Notes: a model not told the origin generated them from the sequence alone. A stretch of 64,000 bases of DNA from Acidobacteriota bacterium (GCA_016125275.1 WGMB01000012.1:20939-84938); one strand, 5' to 3'. Positions 7,565-16,932 are shown, numbered from the stretch's first letter. Translations and numbers: made by a program.

Positions 7565-8719
7565 ATGCTTGCAAAGCTACTCAAGACCGCCCTGTTCCCC
7601 ACGCTGCTGCTGACGCTCAGCGCCACGGCCGCCTGGGCCCAAACGGGCTCCCTCCAAGGGTCCGTGATGGATGGCGAGGAAGGCGTGGTCGGCGCGAAGA
7701 TTCTGATCGAGCGCACCGACATCAAGGGCGCCTACAGCGTCAAGACCAAGAAGAAGGGACGGTGGTTCCACGCCGGCCTCCCCTTGGGCACCTATGACGT
7801 GGCGGTCGAGGTCGACGGCAAGGTCGTCGACCAGGTGCGGGGCGTGCGAGTCGGCGTCAACGACGGCAACCCGATCGATTTCGACATCGCCAAGGTCCGC
7901 GCGCAGGCCGAAGCCGCCAAGGCCGCCGCGGCGCAAGGCCAGGTGCAGCAGGCGACCGAACAGCAGATCAAGTCGATGTCCGCCGCCGAGCGCAAGGCCT
8001 ACGAAGAGAACCTGAAGCAGCGGCAGGCGCAGATCTCCAAGAACAAGGAGCTCAACGAGGCCTTCAACGCCGGCATGACGGCGAAGAACGCCGGCGACCT
8101 CGACGGCGCCGTGGCGGCCTTCCAGAAGGCCACCACGCTCGACGCGAACCAGCACGTCATCTGGGCGCAGTTGGCCGATTCGCAGTCGGCCGCCGCGGAC
8201 AAGAAGGCGGGCGACGCCAAGACCACGATGCTCAATGACGCCGCCGCCTCCTACGCCAAGGCCATCGAGCTTTCGCCCGAGAACGCCAGCTACCACAACA
8301 ACCTCGGCTTGGCGCTCATCAAGGCCGGCAAGACCGACGAAGGCCAGGCCGAGCTCAGCAAGGCCGCCGAGATGGACCCGGTCAACGGCGGACGCTACTA
8401 CTACAACCTCGGCGCGGTGCTGATCAACTCCGGCAACACCGACGGCGCCATCGACGCCTTCCGCAAGGCCACCGAAAAGGACCCCAACTACGCCGCCGCC
8501 TACTACCAACTGGGCACGGCGCTGGTGGGCAAGGCCGAGACCAAGGACGACGGCTCGGTGGTTCCCGTGGCCGGCACCGTGGAATCGTTCCAGAAGTACC
8601 TGGAGATCGAGCCCAACGGGCCAATGGCCGAGAGCGCCCAGATGATGATCCAGACGCTCACGGGTCCGGTCGAGACCACCTTCGAGAACCCGGACGCCAA
8701 CAAGAAAAAGAAGAAGTAG
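7565..8719 (+). CDS. secreted TPR protein with carboxypeptidase-like regulatory domain
   Basis: A 384-residue envelope protein. Residues 1-25 are a signal peptide ending AWAQ. The first domain (about 28-115) is a carboxypeptidase regulatory-like beta sandwich (GSLQGSVMDGEEGVVGAKILI and FHAGLPLGTYDVAVEV). A charged alanine/glutamine helical linker follows (about 120-165). The second half has at least three TPRs, e.g. NAGMTAKNAGDLDGAVAAFQKATTL, YHNNLGLALIKAG, and YYYNLGAVLINSGNTDGAIDAF. It ends in a lysine run. AAGGAG is 12 bases before the ATG. This architecture is frequent in acidobacteria; partner unknown. Confidence 0.82.
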   Translation: MLAKLLKTALFPTLLLTLSATAAWAQTGSLQGSVMDGEEGVVGAKILIERTDIKGAYSVKTKKKGRWFHAGLPLGTYDVAVEVDGKVVDQVRGVRVGVNDGNPIDFDIAKVRAQAEAAKAAAAQGQVQQATEQQIKSMSAAERKAYEENLKQRQAQISKNKELNEAFNAGMTAKNAGDLDGAVAAFQKATTLDANQHVIWAQLADSQSAAADKKAGDAKTTMLNDAAASYAKAIELSPENASYHNNLGLALIKAGKTDEGQAELSKAAEMDPVNGGRYYYNLGAVLINSGNTDGAIDAFRKATEKDPNYAAAYYQLGTALVGKAETKDDGSVVPVAGTVESFQKYLEIEPNGPMAESAQMMIQTLTGPVETTFENPDANKKKKK

Positions 8720-8746
8720 GCGACGGCGTTCGCTTTCCGAAAACAG

Positions 8747-8780
8747 GGCGGGCGTCGGCATGAACCGGCGCCCGCCTTTT
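8747..8780 (+). terminator. rho-independent terminator after TPR gene
   Basis: GGCGGGCG (8747-8754) pairs with CGCCCGCC (8769-8776), with further partial pairing inside the loop, followed by TTTT. Confidence 0.75.
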
Positions 8781-8801
8781 CGCGTCTAATTGAAGTAGAC
8801 C

Positions 8802-9089
8802 ATGCGCGGCATCATCCTCCTCGTCCTCACCGTGATCGCCCTGGCGATCCTCCGCATGCTCGTCAACGACGTCACGCGGGCCGTCTCGCGCGCCTTCAAG
8901 GGGAACGGCGGACAGGCTCCGCCACAGCAGGCCACGGAGCGAGCCTCCAACGGCCGTTTCGTCCGCGATCCGCAGACCGGAGCCTTCGTCGACGAGGACT
9001 CCGCCATCAAGGCCCGCGTCGGCGAAAAGGTGTTCTACTTCGAGTCCGAGAGCAGCCGCGACGCCTACCTGCGCAAGCAGCGCGCCTAG
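8802..9089 (+). CDS. small membrane-anchored protein, PP0621/YHS-like tail
   Basis: A 95-residue protein. Residues 3-22 (GIILLVLTVIALAILRMLVN) form one N-terminal transmembrane helix, followed by a basic linker rich in glutamine and proline. The C-terminal 45 residues, RFVRDPQTGAFVDEDSAIKA and VFYFESESSRDAYL, resemble the end of PP0621-type small proteins, which normally carry a cysteine metal site; the cysteines are absent here. A TCTAAT hexamer ends 11 bases before the ATG. Function unknown. Confidence 0.6.
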   Translation: MRGIILLVLTVIALAILRMLVNDVTRAVSRAFKGNGGQAPPQQATERASNGRFVRDPQTGAFVDEDSAIKARVGEKVFYFESESSRDAYLRKQRA

Positions 9090-9150
9090 CCGCCATCCTC
9101 GGCCCCGCGCCGCAACGCGCTTACAATGGGAGCTTCAGGAGAAACCTCCC

Positions 9151-9909
9151 ATGAAGCTCACCGCCTTCCCCGCCCTCCTCGGGGCCCTCTTGCTCGTCGC
9201 CGCCTCCCCCGCGCAGGAAACCCGCGGCCCCGCCGCCGTGGAGGTCGCCCAGCGTCTCCAGACGGCCCTCGGCGGCGTCGACGCCTGGAACAACACCCGT
9301 TTCGTGCGATTTGACTTCAAGGTCGGCCCCAGCGGCGACCTCCCCGCCGGCCGGGCCCACCTGTGGGACAAGTGGGACGGCCGCTACCGCCTCGAGCAGC
9401 AGACCAAGGAGGGCAAGACCCAGGTCGTGCTCTTCAACGCCTACAACAAGACCGGCGACGTCTACGTGGACGGCGTGAAGCTGCCCGCCGAAGAAGCCGC
9501 CCCTCTGCTCGAGCGAGCCCACGGCGCCTTCATCAACGACATGTACTGGCTGGCCATGCCCTGGAAGTGGCTCGACCCCGGCGTCAACCTCAAAGCCCTG
9601 GGCGAAAAGGAATACAACGGCAAGACCTACGACGTGGTCGAGCTGAGCTTCAACAGCGTCGGCCTCACGCCGGGCGATCACTACCAGGGTTTCGTCGCCA
9701 AGGACTCCAACCTCATGGAGCACTGGGAGTACACCCTGCAGAGCGGCAACACCGGCTCCTGGGACTGGGAATACGTCGAAACCAACGGCATCCGCTTGGC
9801 GAAGACTCACAAGAACGCCGAGGGCCGCGAGATCAACATGGGCGCGGTGACGGCCTCGTCGGAGGTCAACGAAGCCCACTTCACCGACCCCAAAGCGATG
9901 CTGCGCTAG
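9151..9909 (+). CDS. secreted lipoprotein-sorting-like hypothetical protein
   Basis: A 252-residue exported protein with signal peptide MKLTAFPALLGALLLVAASPA then QETRG. The mature part is a long antiparallel beta structure rich in aromatic pairs (LWDKWDGRYRLEQQ, DMYWLAMPWKWLDPG, WEYTLQSGNTGSWDWEY), resembling the LolA/LppX-like fold that holds lipids; this is a fold-level guess. AGGAG lies 10 bases before the ATG, with a TACAAT hexamer at 9122-9127. It converges on the PhyH-like gene and overlaps it by 4 bases. Confidence 0.65.
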   Translation: MKLTAFPALLGALLLVAASPAQETRGPAAVEVAQRLQTALGGVDAWNNTRFVRFDFKVGPSGDLPAGRAHLWDKWDGRYRLEQQTKEGKTQVVLFNAYNKTGDVYVDGVKLPAEEAAPLLERAHGAFINDMYWLAMPWKWLDPGVNLKALGEKEYNGKTYDVVELSFNSVGLTPGDHYQGFVAKDSNLMEHWEYTLQSGNTGSWDWEYVETNGIRLAKTHKNAEGREINMGAVTASSEVNEAHFTDPKAMLR

Positions 9910-10718
9910 AGGCTTCCGCCGCCGTGACGAAGCCGGCGAAACCAGCCGCGCAACGTCCGGCGGCTCGCCCCTTTGCCGCGAGGGATCGGCTGCAGCGCCT
10001 TGTTCTCGCCGGGTTGCGAGGCCACGTACGGAGCCGGATAGTCGAGCCACAGGCCCTGGCCGTAGTCCCACATATACGGGATGCGCGGCTCGTCGGCGCG
10101 CTGGTAGTGCAGAAACAATAGCACCCGGCCGGCCGAAGCCGTCGGCTCTCCGCAATGCCAGCCAGCGGCGTTGAAGAGGTAGAAGCCTCCGTCGCCGAAG
10201 CCTTCAAAGGTCTCCACGCGGTCGCAACGCCGGTCGAGCGCGGCGGCCGCTTCGACGACCGCGGCGCCGTCGCTTTCCGGCAGCGCGGGCGGGTTCACCC
10301 CCAGTCGCTGCGAGTGCGGGATGTAGCGTGTGGCGTTGCCGGCGTGGCAGCCGCGCAGCCCGATCACCACGGTCAAGGTCGGCCACAGCGCGCTCTCGGC
10401 GTCCACGTGCCACAGGCTCGCCTGGTTGGGCACGTCGCGCCGAATGTTGGCGCCCCACATCACCCAGGGCCCGCCGCCGAGGATCGCCCCCACGGCCCCC
10501 AGCAGGCCCGGATCCCGGGAAACGCGCCGGATCGCCGGGGTCGCCAGATACGGCACGCGCCGGAGTTGGCCCCGCCGGCGGAAGCGGGCAATCGCCGCGT
10601 CGAACAGCTCGGCCTCCTCGATCAATGCCGGAATCCCGCTCCGGTCGGCCAAGGGCAGCGCGCGCCGAACCATTCCGGTCGTCTCGTACTCTTCGCGCCG
10701 CCCGCCGGCGCCGCTCAT
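9906..10718 (-). CDS. phytanoyl-CoA dioxygenase (PhyH) family protein
   Basis: A 270-residue Fe(II)/2-oxoglutarate oxygenase-like protein. The metal triad is visible as H-x-D in SLWHVDAES and a distal histidine in AAGWHCGEPT, with a following arginine (SAGRVLLFLHYQ) placed to bind 2-oxoglutarate. The segment ATRYIPHSQRLG is typical of PhyH proteins. Its ATG overlaps the glycosyltransferase stop as ATGA, so the two are cotranslated. PhyH proteins beside glycosyltransferases often modify glycans or lipids; the actual substrate is unknown. Confidence 0.78.
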   Translation of the reverse strand: MSGAGGRREEYETTGMVRRALPLADRSGIPALIEEAELFDAAIARFRRRGQLRRVPYLATPAIRRVSRDPGLLGAVGAILGGGPWVMWGANIRRDVPNQASLWHVDAESALWPTLTVVIGLRGCHAGNATRYIPHSQRLGVNPPALPESDGAAVVEAAAALDRRCDRVETFEGFGDGGFYLFNAAGWHCGEPTASAGRVLLFLHYQRADEPRIPYMWDYGQGLWLDYPAPYVASQPGENKALQPIPRGKGASRRTLRGWFRRLRHGGGSL

Positions 10719-11614
10719 CGCGCCGACCCTTGCCGCAGGTCCCCGGCGCGCCAGCGCCAGCCGCCCTGGGACAGCTCGAAGGCCGCCGAAAAGAAGGCGT
10801 ACTTGAGCCCATACCCGACCGCCGCCGGCAAGCGCGTCGGAAACTGCGCCCAGGCCTTGCGGGTCAAGTAGCGATACAGCAGAGCCAGCGACCGCGGACG
10901 CAGGCTCCGCCACTGCGCCGGCGCCGTGCGGTAGGCGGCCTCCAGCACCCTGCGGTTCGCACGCTCCACCACCTCCAGCCGGCTGCTCAGCGACCCCGGC
11001 CGCTGCCGGTACAAGCACACAACCTTCGGCACGCACACCAGGTCGCAGCGCTGAGACAGGCGCAGACACAGGTCCCAGTCCTCGGCCGCCTCCAGCGACT
11101 CGTCAAAGCCGCCCGCCTCGGCCAGCAAAGCCTTGCGCACCAACAGGTTCGAGCCGCAACCGAGAAAGTAGTTCACCAGCAGCGCGCCATACACGTCGCC
11201 GTTCTCGGCCTGCCGCATCAGCAGGCTGCGCCCGCCGCCCTGCTCGTCGATCGAGTCAACGAAGCCGTAGGCGGCTCCGGCCGCGGGACGCACGCGCAGG
11301 GCGGCGAGCTGTGCGGACAGCTTGTCGTCGAGCCAAATGTCGTCGGAATCCAGAAAGGCCACGTAGCGGCCCCGGGCCAGCCGCACGCCGTGGTTGCGCG
11401 CGGCCGAGGCGCCCCCGTGCGGCGTCGAGACGCAGCGCACCCGGCTGTCCCGGACGGCTCCGGCCACGCTCGCGGTCCCGTCCGTCGAGCCGTCATCCAC
11501 GACGATCAGCTCGAAATCCGGGAACGACTGGCGCAGGACGGACTCGACGGCCTCGGCGAGAAAGCCGGCGGCGTTGTACGCCGGCATGACCACGGAGACC
11601 TCTGGAGCCGTCAC
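10715..11614 (-). CDS. family 2 glycosyltransferase
   Basis: A 299-residue GT-A fold inverting glycosyltransferase. SVVMPAYNAAGFLAEAVESV starts the fold, ELIVVDDGSTDGTA binds the nucleotide, the metal-binding DxD is in VAFLDSDDIW, and the later EAAEDWDLCLRL carries the catalytic-base ED. Residues beyond 220 are basic and helical. The GTG start has GGGAGG 5 bases upstream. It sits 20 bases after tyrS and overlaps the PhyH gene, giving a two-gene sugar-modification module at the end of the purM-purN-tyrS string. Acceptor unknown. Confidence 0.88.
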   Translation of the reverse strand: MTAPEVSVVMPAYNAAGFLAEAVESVLRQSFPDFELIVVDDGSTDGTASVAGAVRDSRVRCVSTPHGGASAARNHGVRLARGRYVAFLDSDDIWLDDKLSAQLAALRVRPAAGAAYGFVDSIDEQGGGRSLLMRQAENGDVYGALLVNYFLGCGSNLLVRKALLAEAGGFDESLEAAEDWDLCLRLSQRCDLVCVPKVVCLYRQRPGSLSSRLEVVERANRRVLEAAYRTAPAQWRSLRPRSLALLYRYLTRKAWAQFPTRLPAAVGYGLKYAFFSAAFELSQGGWRWRAGDLRQGSAR

Positions 11615-11634
11615 CGGAACCTCCCGTCAGGCGT

Positions 11635-12852
11635 TCACACTTTCACGCGAGCCCACTTCTTGCCCATGCGAATCACGAGCTCGTCCACGCCCTCGGGCAG
11701 CTCGTAGCCCATCTCGCGCTGCTTCTCGCCGTTGATCTCCACGGCGCCTTCCTTGAGCTTGCGACCGGCTTCCCCGCCCGACTGCGCCAGCCCGATCTCT
11801 CGCAGCAGCTTGTGCACGAGCACCGTCGAGCCTTCCCGAGCGGCTTCCGGCAGCGCATGCTCCGGCATATCGTCCGGCACTTGCCCTTGCTGCACGACCT
11901 TGCGAAACGTCTCCTCGCCCAGAGCCGCCGCCTCGGCCGAGTGGAAGTCCGTGACGATCCTCCGCGCCAGCGCCCGCTTCACATCCATCGGATGCTCGGC
12001 CCCTTCCTCGCAGCGCTTCTTGACGGCGTGGATCTCCTGCAGCGGCAGGTCCGTCAGCAGCTCGTAGTAGCGCCACATCAGCTCGTCGGAGATCTGCATG
12101 ACCTTGCGGTACATCACCTCCGGCGGCTCGGTCACGCCGATGTAGTTGCCCAGCGATTTCGACATCTTCTGGACGCCGTCGAGCCCTTCCAGAATCGGCA
12201 CCGTCGCGATGATCTGCCGCGGCTGGTCGTAGTCGGACTGAATCTCCCGGCCCACCAGCAGATTGAACTTCTGGTCCGTGCCGCCCAGCTCCACATCCGC
12301 CCGCAGCGCCACCGAATCGTAGGCCTGCGACAGAGGGTACAGCAGCTCGTGCACCGAGATCGGCAACCCTTCGGCGTAGCGCTTCGAGAAGTCGTCGCGT
12401 TCCAGCAGCCGCGCCACGGTGTACTTGGCGGCCAGCCCGACCAGCTCGTGGAACCCCAGCGCTCCCAGCCATTCGGAGTTGAACCGGACCTCGGTCTTCT
12501 CCGGATCGAGGATCTTGAACACCTGCTCCTTGTAGGTCTCGGCGTTGGCCAGAATCTGCTCCCGCGTCATCGGCGGACGCGTCGCGTTCCGCCCGGTGGG
12601 GTCGCCGATCATTGCCGTGGCGTCGCCGATCAGAAAGATCACCTGATGGCCGCAGTCTTGAAAGTGCTTGAGCTTGCGGATCAGCACCGTGTGGCCCAGG
12701 TGCAGGTCCGGCGCGGTCGGGTCGAAGCCCGCCTTCACGCGCAGCGGCTTGCCGGTCTTCTCGGACTGGAGCAGGCGCTCGCGCAAGTCATCCTCGCGGA
12801 TGATCTCAGCGAACCCCTTGCGGATCACGCGGAGCTGTTCGTCAACGGTCAT
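11635..12852 (-). CDS. tyrS: tyrosyl-tRNA synthetase
   Basis: A 405-residue class I aminoacyl-tRNA synthetase charging tRNA-Tyr. The HIGH motif appears as HLGH (51-54) in [15 protein letters not shown], and KMSKS at 229-233 in [29 protein letters not shown] is the tyrosine-site region. A C-terminal S4 RNA-binding domain (about 340-400, [17 protein letters not shown]) is present. Length and motifs fit the TyrZ-like subtype. It begins 11 bases after purN. Confidence 0.95.
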   Translation of the reverse strand: MTVDEQLRVIRKGFAEIIREDDLRERLLQSEKTGKPLRVKAGFDPTAPDLHLGHTVLIRKLKHFQDCGHQVIFLIGDATAMIGDPTGRNATRPPMTREQILANAETYKEQVFKILDPEKTEVRFNSEWLGALGFHELVGLAAKYTVARLLERDDFSKRYAEGLPISVHELLYPLSQAYDSVALRADVELGGTDQKFNLLVGREIQSDYDQPRQIIATVPILEGLDGVQKMSKSLGNYIGVTEPPEVMYRKVMQISDELMWRYYELLTDLPLQEIHAVKKRCEEGAEHPMDVKRALARRIVTDFHSAEAAALGEETFRKVVQQGQVPDDMPEHALPEAAREGSTVLVHKLLREIGLAQSGGEAGRKLKEGAVEINGEKQREMGYELPEGVDELVIRMGKKWARVKV

Positions 12853-12863
12853 GGCAAAACGTT

Positions 12864-13466
12864 CTAGGAAAGGCGGACGACGCGACGGCCTTCAATCCGA
12901 TATCGTCCGCTGAGCGCGATCTGGATCGCCTCGGTGTAGATGCGGTGCTCGTGCTCCAGGATCCGCGCCGCCAGCGTCGCCTCGGTGTCATCGTCGAACA
13001 CCTCCACCACGGCCTGCGTCAGGATCGGCCCGGCGTCGAGCTTCTCGTCCACGAAGTGCACCGTGCAGCCGGAGTAGCGCACGCCATGCTCGATCGCCTG
13101 GCGCTGCGCTTCGAGCCCGGGAAACGACGGCAACAGCGACGGGTGGATGTTGAGAATCCGCTGCGGGTACTGCTCCACGAACCACGCGCTGAGCAGCCGC
13201 ATGAAGCCCGCCAGGCAGACCAGATCCACGCCTTCCTGCTTCATCCGCGCGGCCGTCAGCCGGTCGTACTCCTCGCGCTCCAGCCCCGCCGACGGGATGC
13301 ACTCGGCCTTCAGCCCGAGCTTGCGCGCCGTCTCCAGCCCCTTGGCGTTGGGGCGGTTGCTGATGACCAAGGCGATCTCGGCCTCGATGCGTCCCACGCG
13401 GACGCTCTCGGCGATGGCTTCGAAGTTCGAGCCGCGCCCGGAAAGCAAAATCCCCAGCTTCTTCAT
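12864..13466 (-). CDS. purN: phosphoribosylglycinamide formyltransferase
   Basis: A 200-residue PurN, which transfers formyl from 10-formyl-tetrahydrofolate to GAR in purine synthesis. The start [15 protein letters not shown] binds the phosphate of GAR. The active-site set is complete: Asn and His in [14 protein letters not shown], and Asp in [14 protein letters not shown]. The ATG overlaps the purM stop as ATGA, the classical purM-purN arrangement. Confidence 0.96.
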   Translation of the reverse strand: MKKLGILLSGRGSNFEAIAESVRVGRIEAEIALVISNRPNAKGLETARKLGLKAECIPSAGLEREEYDRLTAARMKQEGVDLVCLAGFMRLLSAWFVEQYPQRILNIHPSLLPSFPGLEAQRQAIEHGVRYSGCTVHFVDEKLDAGPILTQAVVEVFDDDTEATLAARILEHEHRIYTEAIQIALSGRYRIEGRRVVRLS

Positions 13467-14518
13467 ACGTAGACGACCTTGGGTTTGGCGTTCGAGCGCG
13501 CTGCCTTGGCGATCACGCCGATCCGGTGCGGCGTCTCGCCGGCCTGCTCGAGCATCGCCGCGGCCCGCTCGGCCTCGTCGCCGGGAACCACCAGAATCAT
13601 GCCGACGCCCATGTTGAACGTCCGCAGCATCTCCGCCTGCTCCACGTGCCCCACCTCTTGCAGCAGCTCGAAGATCGGCAGCACCGGCCAAGAGCCCACC
13701 TGCACCTGAGCTTCCACGCCCAGCGGCAGAATGCGGGGCGTGTTGTCGGTGATGCCGCCGCCGGTGATGTGCGCCGCCCCGTGCAACAGGCCGTTGTCGT
13801 GCAGCAGCCGGATCGCCGGCAGATAGCTGCGGTGGACCTTCAGCAGCTCGCTGCCGACCGTCGTCTTCAGCCGCGCCAGCCGCTGCGCCGGCGTGTACCC
13901 AGCCACCTCGAACAGCAGCTTGCGGGCCAACGAATAGCCGTTGGTGTGCAGCCCCGTCGAGGGCAGGCCCAGCAGCACGTCGCCGACTTCCACGGCCTGC
14001 GGCTGCAACAGCTTCGAGCGCTCGGCCACGCCGACGATGAAACCCGCCAAGTCGTACTCGCCCGCCTTGTACATGCCGGGCATCTCGGCGGTCTCTCCGC
14101 CGATGAGCGCGCAGCCGTTGGCCTTGCACGCTCTCGCCAGCCCGCTCACCACTTGCTCGGCCACCCCTGCGTCGAGGCGGCCGATCGCAAAGTAGTCCAG
14201 AAAGAACAGCGGCATCGCGCCTTGCACGGCGATGTCGTTGACGCAGTGGTTCACCAGGTCCTCGCCCACCGTGTTGTGCGTCCCCATCTGGAACGCCACG
14301 TTGAGCTTGGTGCCCACGCCGTCGGCGGAGCTGATCAGCACCGGGTCCTGCACGCCCATCGACGAGATCGAGTAGCAGGCGCCGAACGCGCCGATTCCCG
14401 TCAGCACGCGTTCGTCAAAAGTGCCGATCGCCAGCCGCTTGATCTTGGATGTCGCGCGGTCCGCTTCGTCAATATTGACGCCGGCGTCTTCGTACCGCAT
14501 GGGGCGCTTGGACGTCAT
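13463..14518 (-). CDS. purM: phosphoribosylformylglycinamidine cyclo-ligase
   Basis: A 351-residue AIR synthetase (step 5 of purine synthesis). Signature blocks are MRYEDAGVNIDEADRA at the start, DPVLISSADGVGTKL, VNDIAVQGAMPLFFLDYFA, LIGGETAEMPGMY, GLPSTGLHTNGYSLAR and AHITGGGITDNTPRIL. It heads the reverse string purM-purN-tyrS-GT2-PhyH, in which all gaps are 20 bases or less. An AATAAT hexamer ends 11 bases before the ATG. Confidence 0.96.
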   Translation of the reverse strand: MTSKRPMRYEDAGVNIDEADRATSKIKRLAIGTFDERVLTGIGAFGACYSISSMGVQDPVLISSADGVGTKLNVAFQMGTHNTVGEDLVNHCVNDIAVQGAMPLFFLDYFAIGRLDAGVAEQVVSGLARACKANGCALIGGETAEMPGMYKAGEYDLAGFIVGVAERSKLLQPQAVEVGDVLLGLPSTGLHTNGYSLARKLLFEVAGYTPAQRLARLKTTVGSELLKVHRSYLPAIRLLHDNGLLHGAAHITGGGITDNTPRILPLGVEAQVQVGSWPVLPIFELLQEVGHVEQAEMLRTFNMGVGMILVVPGDEAERAAAMLEQAGETPHRIGVIAKAARSNAKPKVVYV

Positions 14519-14564
14519 CTCAGCAGCCCATTATTGCGCAGAATGGGCCTTTGACAGAAACTCT

Positions 14565-15299
14565 TCAGGCCGGCCGGCGCCCCCCGAACACCGCCAACTC
14601 GAAGATCTTCAGATAGCAATCCACGTCTTCGAAGCCGATCTCCCGCAGCCAGCGGCACTGGTCCTCCACCGGCGCCAGGATGTTGGCCTGCTTGTCTTCG
14701 CGGTAGACGTACTCGCGGGCCACCTCCTCACGGCTCTTGCCGGAATTCCGCCGCTGCTGGTAGGCATAGATGGCGTCCACCAGGTTCTCTTCGCTCAGCC
14801 GCCGGCCCCAATCCGTAGCCGAGGAGACGTGCTCCACGTTCACAAACAGCCCGCCCGGCTCCAGCAGCTCGAAGATCTCCCCATAGATACGGCGTTTGCG
14901 CTCGTCGGTCTGGTGGTGGATCGAATAGCCCGACACCACCACATCGAACCGGCCCGCGGGCAGCGCGTCGCGCCAGTCCTCGCGTCCGTAGTCGATCGCC
15001 GCCACCGTTACGCGCTCCGGCGTGGCGGCAAAGCGTCGCCGGGCCGCGTCCAGCATGGTCTCGGAGAAGTCCGCCAGCACCGCCTTCGCGGCCGGGAAGG
15101 CGTCCAGGACGGTCGCGGCCAGAATGCCGTCCCCGCACCCCAGATCCAGAACGCGGCCGACCGGGCGATCCATCGCCCGCGCCATCCGCAGCAACACGTC
15201 CATCTGATGGGACGCGAGCGGCAAAGCGCCTCTCACACCCTCGAGGTACTTGGAGGAAACGGCGGCGTCTTGCCAGACCGTGCTGTCGATTTGGTTCAT
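14565..15299 (-). CDS. class I SAM-dependent methyltransferase
   Basis: A 244-residue cytoplasmic methyltransferase. Motif I is VGRVLDLGCGDGILAA, motif II KAVLADFSETMLDAA, motif III RFDVVVSGYSIHHQ and the post-motif ELLEPGGLFVNVEH. The order and the HH pair resemble the CmoA/UbiE-type Methyltransf_25 group, but the substrate cannot be deduced. AAGG precedes the ATG. It lies 46 bases upstream of purM on the same strand and might be transcribed with it. Confidence 0.8.
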   Translation of the reverse strand: MNQIDSTVWQDAAVSSKYLEGVRGALPLASHQMDVLLRMARAMDRPVGRVLDLGCGDGILAATVLDAFPAAKAVLADFSETMLDAARRRFAATPERVTVAAIDYGREDWRDALPAGRFDVVVSGYSIHHQTDERKRRIYGEIFELLEPGGLFVNVEHVSSATDWGRRLSEENLVDAIYAYQQRRNSGKSREEVAREYVYREDKQANILAPVEDQCRWLREIGFEDVDCYLKIFELAVFGGRRPA

Positions 15300-15356
15300 A
15301 TGCCTTCAGTGAACCAATCGGCCATTCATAAGTCCAATTAATTCGACTCGATGTAT

Positions 15357-15998
15357 CTATGAGTTTTGATTATTGACAGCGGACGCCGCCCGGTTGGGCT
15401 CCCACAGTGTCTCGGGGACGGCGAGCTGCGTGCACGCCCAGCGGCTCCACACGAACAGAGCGTCGCTGAGCCGGTTGATGTAGCCCAACACCTCGCCGGG
15501 AACCTCTTCGCGCCGCGCCAGGGCCACCAAGGTGCGCTCCACCCGGCGGCATACCGTCCGCGCCAGGTGCAGCTCGGCGTTCAGGCGGCAACCGCCGGGC
15601 AGCACGAATGAGCGCAGCTTCGGCAAGTCCGCGTTGCACTCGTCGATCTCCCGCTCGAGCTGATCGATCTCCGCCTGACGCACCCGGGGCTGCTTGGGAT
15701 GGAGCTCGCCGGGGTCGGTCGCCAGCAGCGATCCCAGGTTGAACAGCTCATGTTGCACCCGCAGCAGAATGGCGTCGAGCCGCGCCAGCCCCGGGGCTGC
15801 GCCCATGCCCTCGGCCACCGAGACCCGCGCCAGGCCCAGGACGGAGTTGAGCTCGTCGACCGTCCCGTAGGACTCGATCCGCAGGTCGTCCTTCCCCACC
15901 CGCCGGCCGTTGACCAGGCTGGTCTCGCCGGCGTCGCCTCCGCGGGTGTAGATACGGTTCAGGGCCAGTTGCGGATCGTTGTAGACGGTTTCGCTCAC
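15357..15998 (-). CDS. cob(I)alamin adenosyltransferase, PduO/MMAB type
   Basis: A 213-residue enzyme that transfers adenosyl from ATP to cob(I)alamin to make coenzyme B12. The PduO-type signature is complete: IYTRGGDAGETSLVNGRRVG followed by KDDLRIESYGTVDELNSVLG, and later CRRVERTLVALAR and YINRLSDALFVWSRWA. The GTG at 15998 gives MSETVYNDPQ; a G-run sits just upstream. No other cobalamin gene or riboswitch is visible nearby, so it may serve salvage. Confidence 0.9.
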   Translation of the reverse strand: MSETVYNDPQLALNRIYTRGGDAGETSLVNGRRVGKDDLRIESYGTVDELNSVLGLARVSVAEGMGAAPGLARLDAILLRVQHELFNLGSLLATDPGELHPKQPRVRQAEIDQLEREIDECNADLPKLRSFVLPGGCRLNAELHLARTVCRRVERTLVALARREEVPGEVLGYINRLSDALFVWSRWACTQLAVPETLWEPNRAASAVNNQNS

Positions 15999-16135
15999 CC
16001 CCCCATCGTAGCCTCCGCCGCGACGGGCCGCTTTAAAACAAGGCCGTAACACTTCGGCAAGGGCATATGTCCCCCAGCGGGTCCCCGTGCATCTTCGGGA
16101 GCCCAAAAAACAACAGGAGTAAACAAAACAAACAA

Positions 16136-16795
16136 ATGATGCGAAGTACTAAGACTCGACCGGGGCGGAACCTCCGCCTGATGGTCCTTCCGGCAGCCCT
16201 GCTGCTCTTCGGGCCGTTGCAGCCCGCCGACGCCGTCCCTCTGGCGGTGGAAACCGACTACTCAACCGTGATAGGGACTTTGGGGAGTCTCATCGACACC
16301 GCCAGCGCCGACTTCATCGGCCCCGGCTCGGTGGACCTGGGCGACCTGACCACCGACGTCTACTACGACGGGTCCATCTATTCCTACGTCCACACGGTCA
16401 CGCCGCAAACCAACAACGTCTCCGAGTTCGCGACCGCCTTCGGGGTCTACGGCTTCAACGGAACCGCGGGCTGGGACTTTACTGAAGCCTCGGCTGCCGG
16501 CGGAGACGGCGATGCCGGCGACTTCCTGGTAGATGACGACCTCATCAACGGCACCATCGACTGGGAGACGACGGGAGCCGGCCTGGGAACCGGGAACGGC
16601 TTCGGTTCGGGCGAAACCATCACGTTCTTCTATCAATCGGACAAGGCCCCCGGGCCTGCCTACTACAGCATGATCAACGGCGGGGCCGGCAACGCCCAGA
16701 CGTTGGGCCCGACGGTCCCGGAACCGGGGACGGTCTTGCTGCTCGGCAGCGCCCTGTTGGGACTGGCGGCGATTCGCCGGCGCAACCAGGGCTGA
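16136..16795 (+). CDS. PEP-CTERM sorting-signal protein
   Basis: A 219-residue exported protein. After a basic start (MMRSTKTRPGRN) residues 13-35 are a signal peptide ending ADAV. The C-terminus is a textbook PEP-CTERM signal: VPEPGTVLLLGSALLGLAAI then RRRNQG, which directs cleavage and sorting by an exosortase. The mature region is acidic, Gly/Asp/Thr-rich and low in cysteine, as in surface or matrix proteins. No exosortase gene is in the window. An ATG two codons later (16139) is equally possible. A GTAAC motif and a TTTAAAA run lie upstream. Confidence 0.85.
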   Translation: MMRSTKTRPGRNLRLMVLPAALLLFGPLQPADAVPLAVETDYSTVIGTLGSLIDTASADFIGPGSVDLGDLTTDVYYDGSIYSYVHTVTPQTNNVSEFATAFGVYGFNGTAGWDFTEASAAGGDGDAGDFLVDDDLINGTIDWETTGAGLGTGNGFGSGETITFFYQSDKAPGPAYYSMINGGAGNAQTLGPTVPEPGTVLLLGSALLGLAAIRRRNQG

Positions 16796-16834
16796 GCCCC
16801 GCGCTCGGCTTCCATCCCTGTCCGTCGAGTGAGC

Positions 16835-16870
16835 GCCCCGAAGCGGCAACCCCGCTTCGGGGCTTCTTTT
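16835..16870 (+). terminator. rho-independent terminator after PEP-CTERM gene
   Basis: Perfect 12-base stem GCCCCGAAGCGG (16835-16846) with its complement (16852-16863), 5-base loop, then TTCTTTT. Confidence 0.85.
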
Positions 16871-16932
16871 GCCGAACCGGCGTGTCACACGCGGGCCCCC
16901 TGAGCTATCTAACCGGCGGAGATCAAAAACCC

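Noticed and set aside
5770..7725. Long minus-strand open frame opposite DUF72 and queC
   Set aside because: It crosses two well-supported plus-strand genes and gives a low-complexity Arg/Gly/Val product with no recognised domain.
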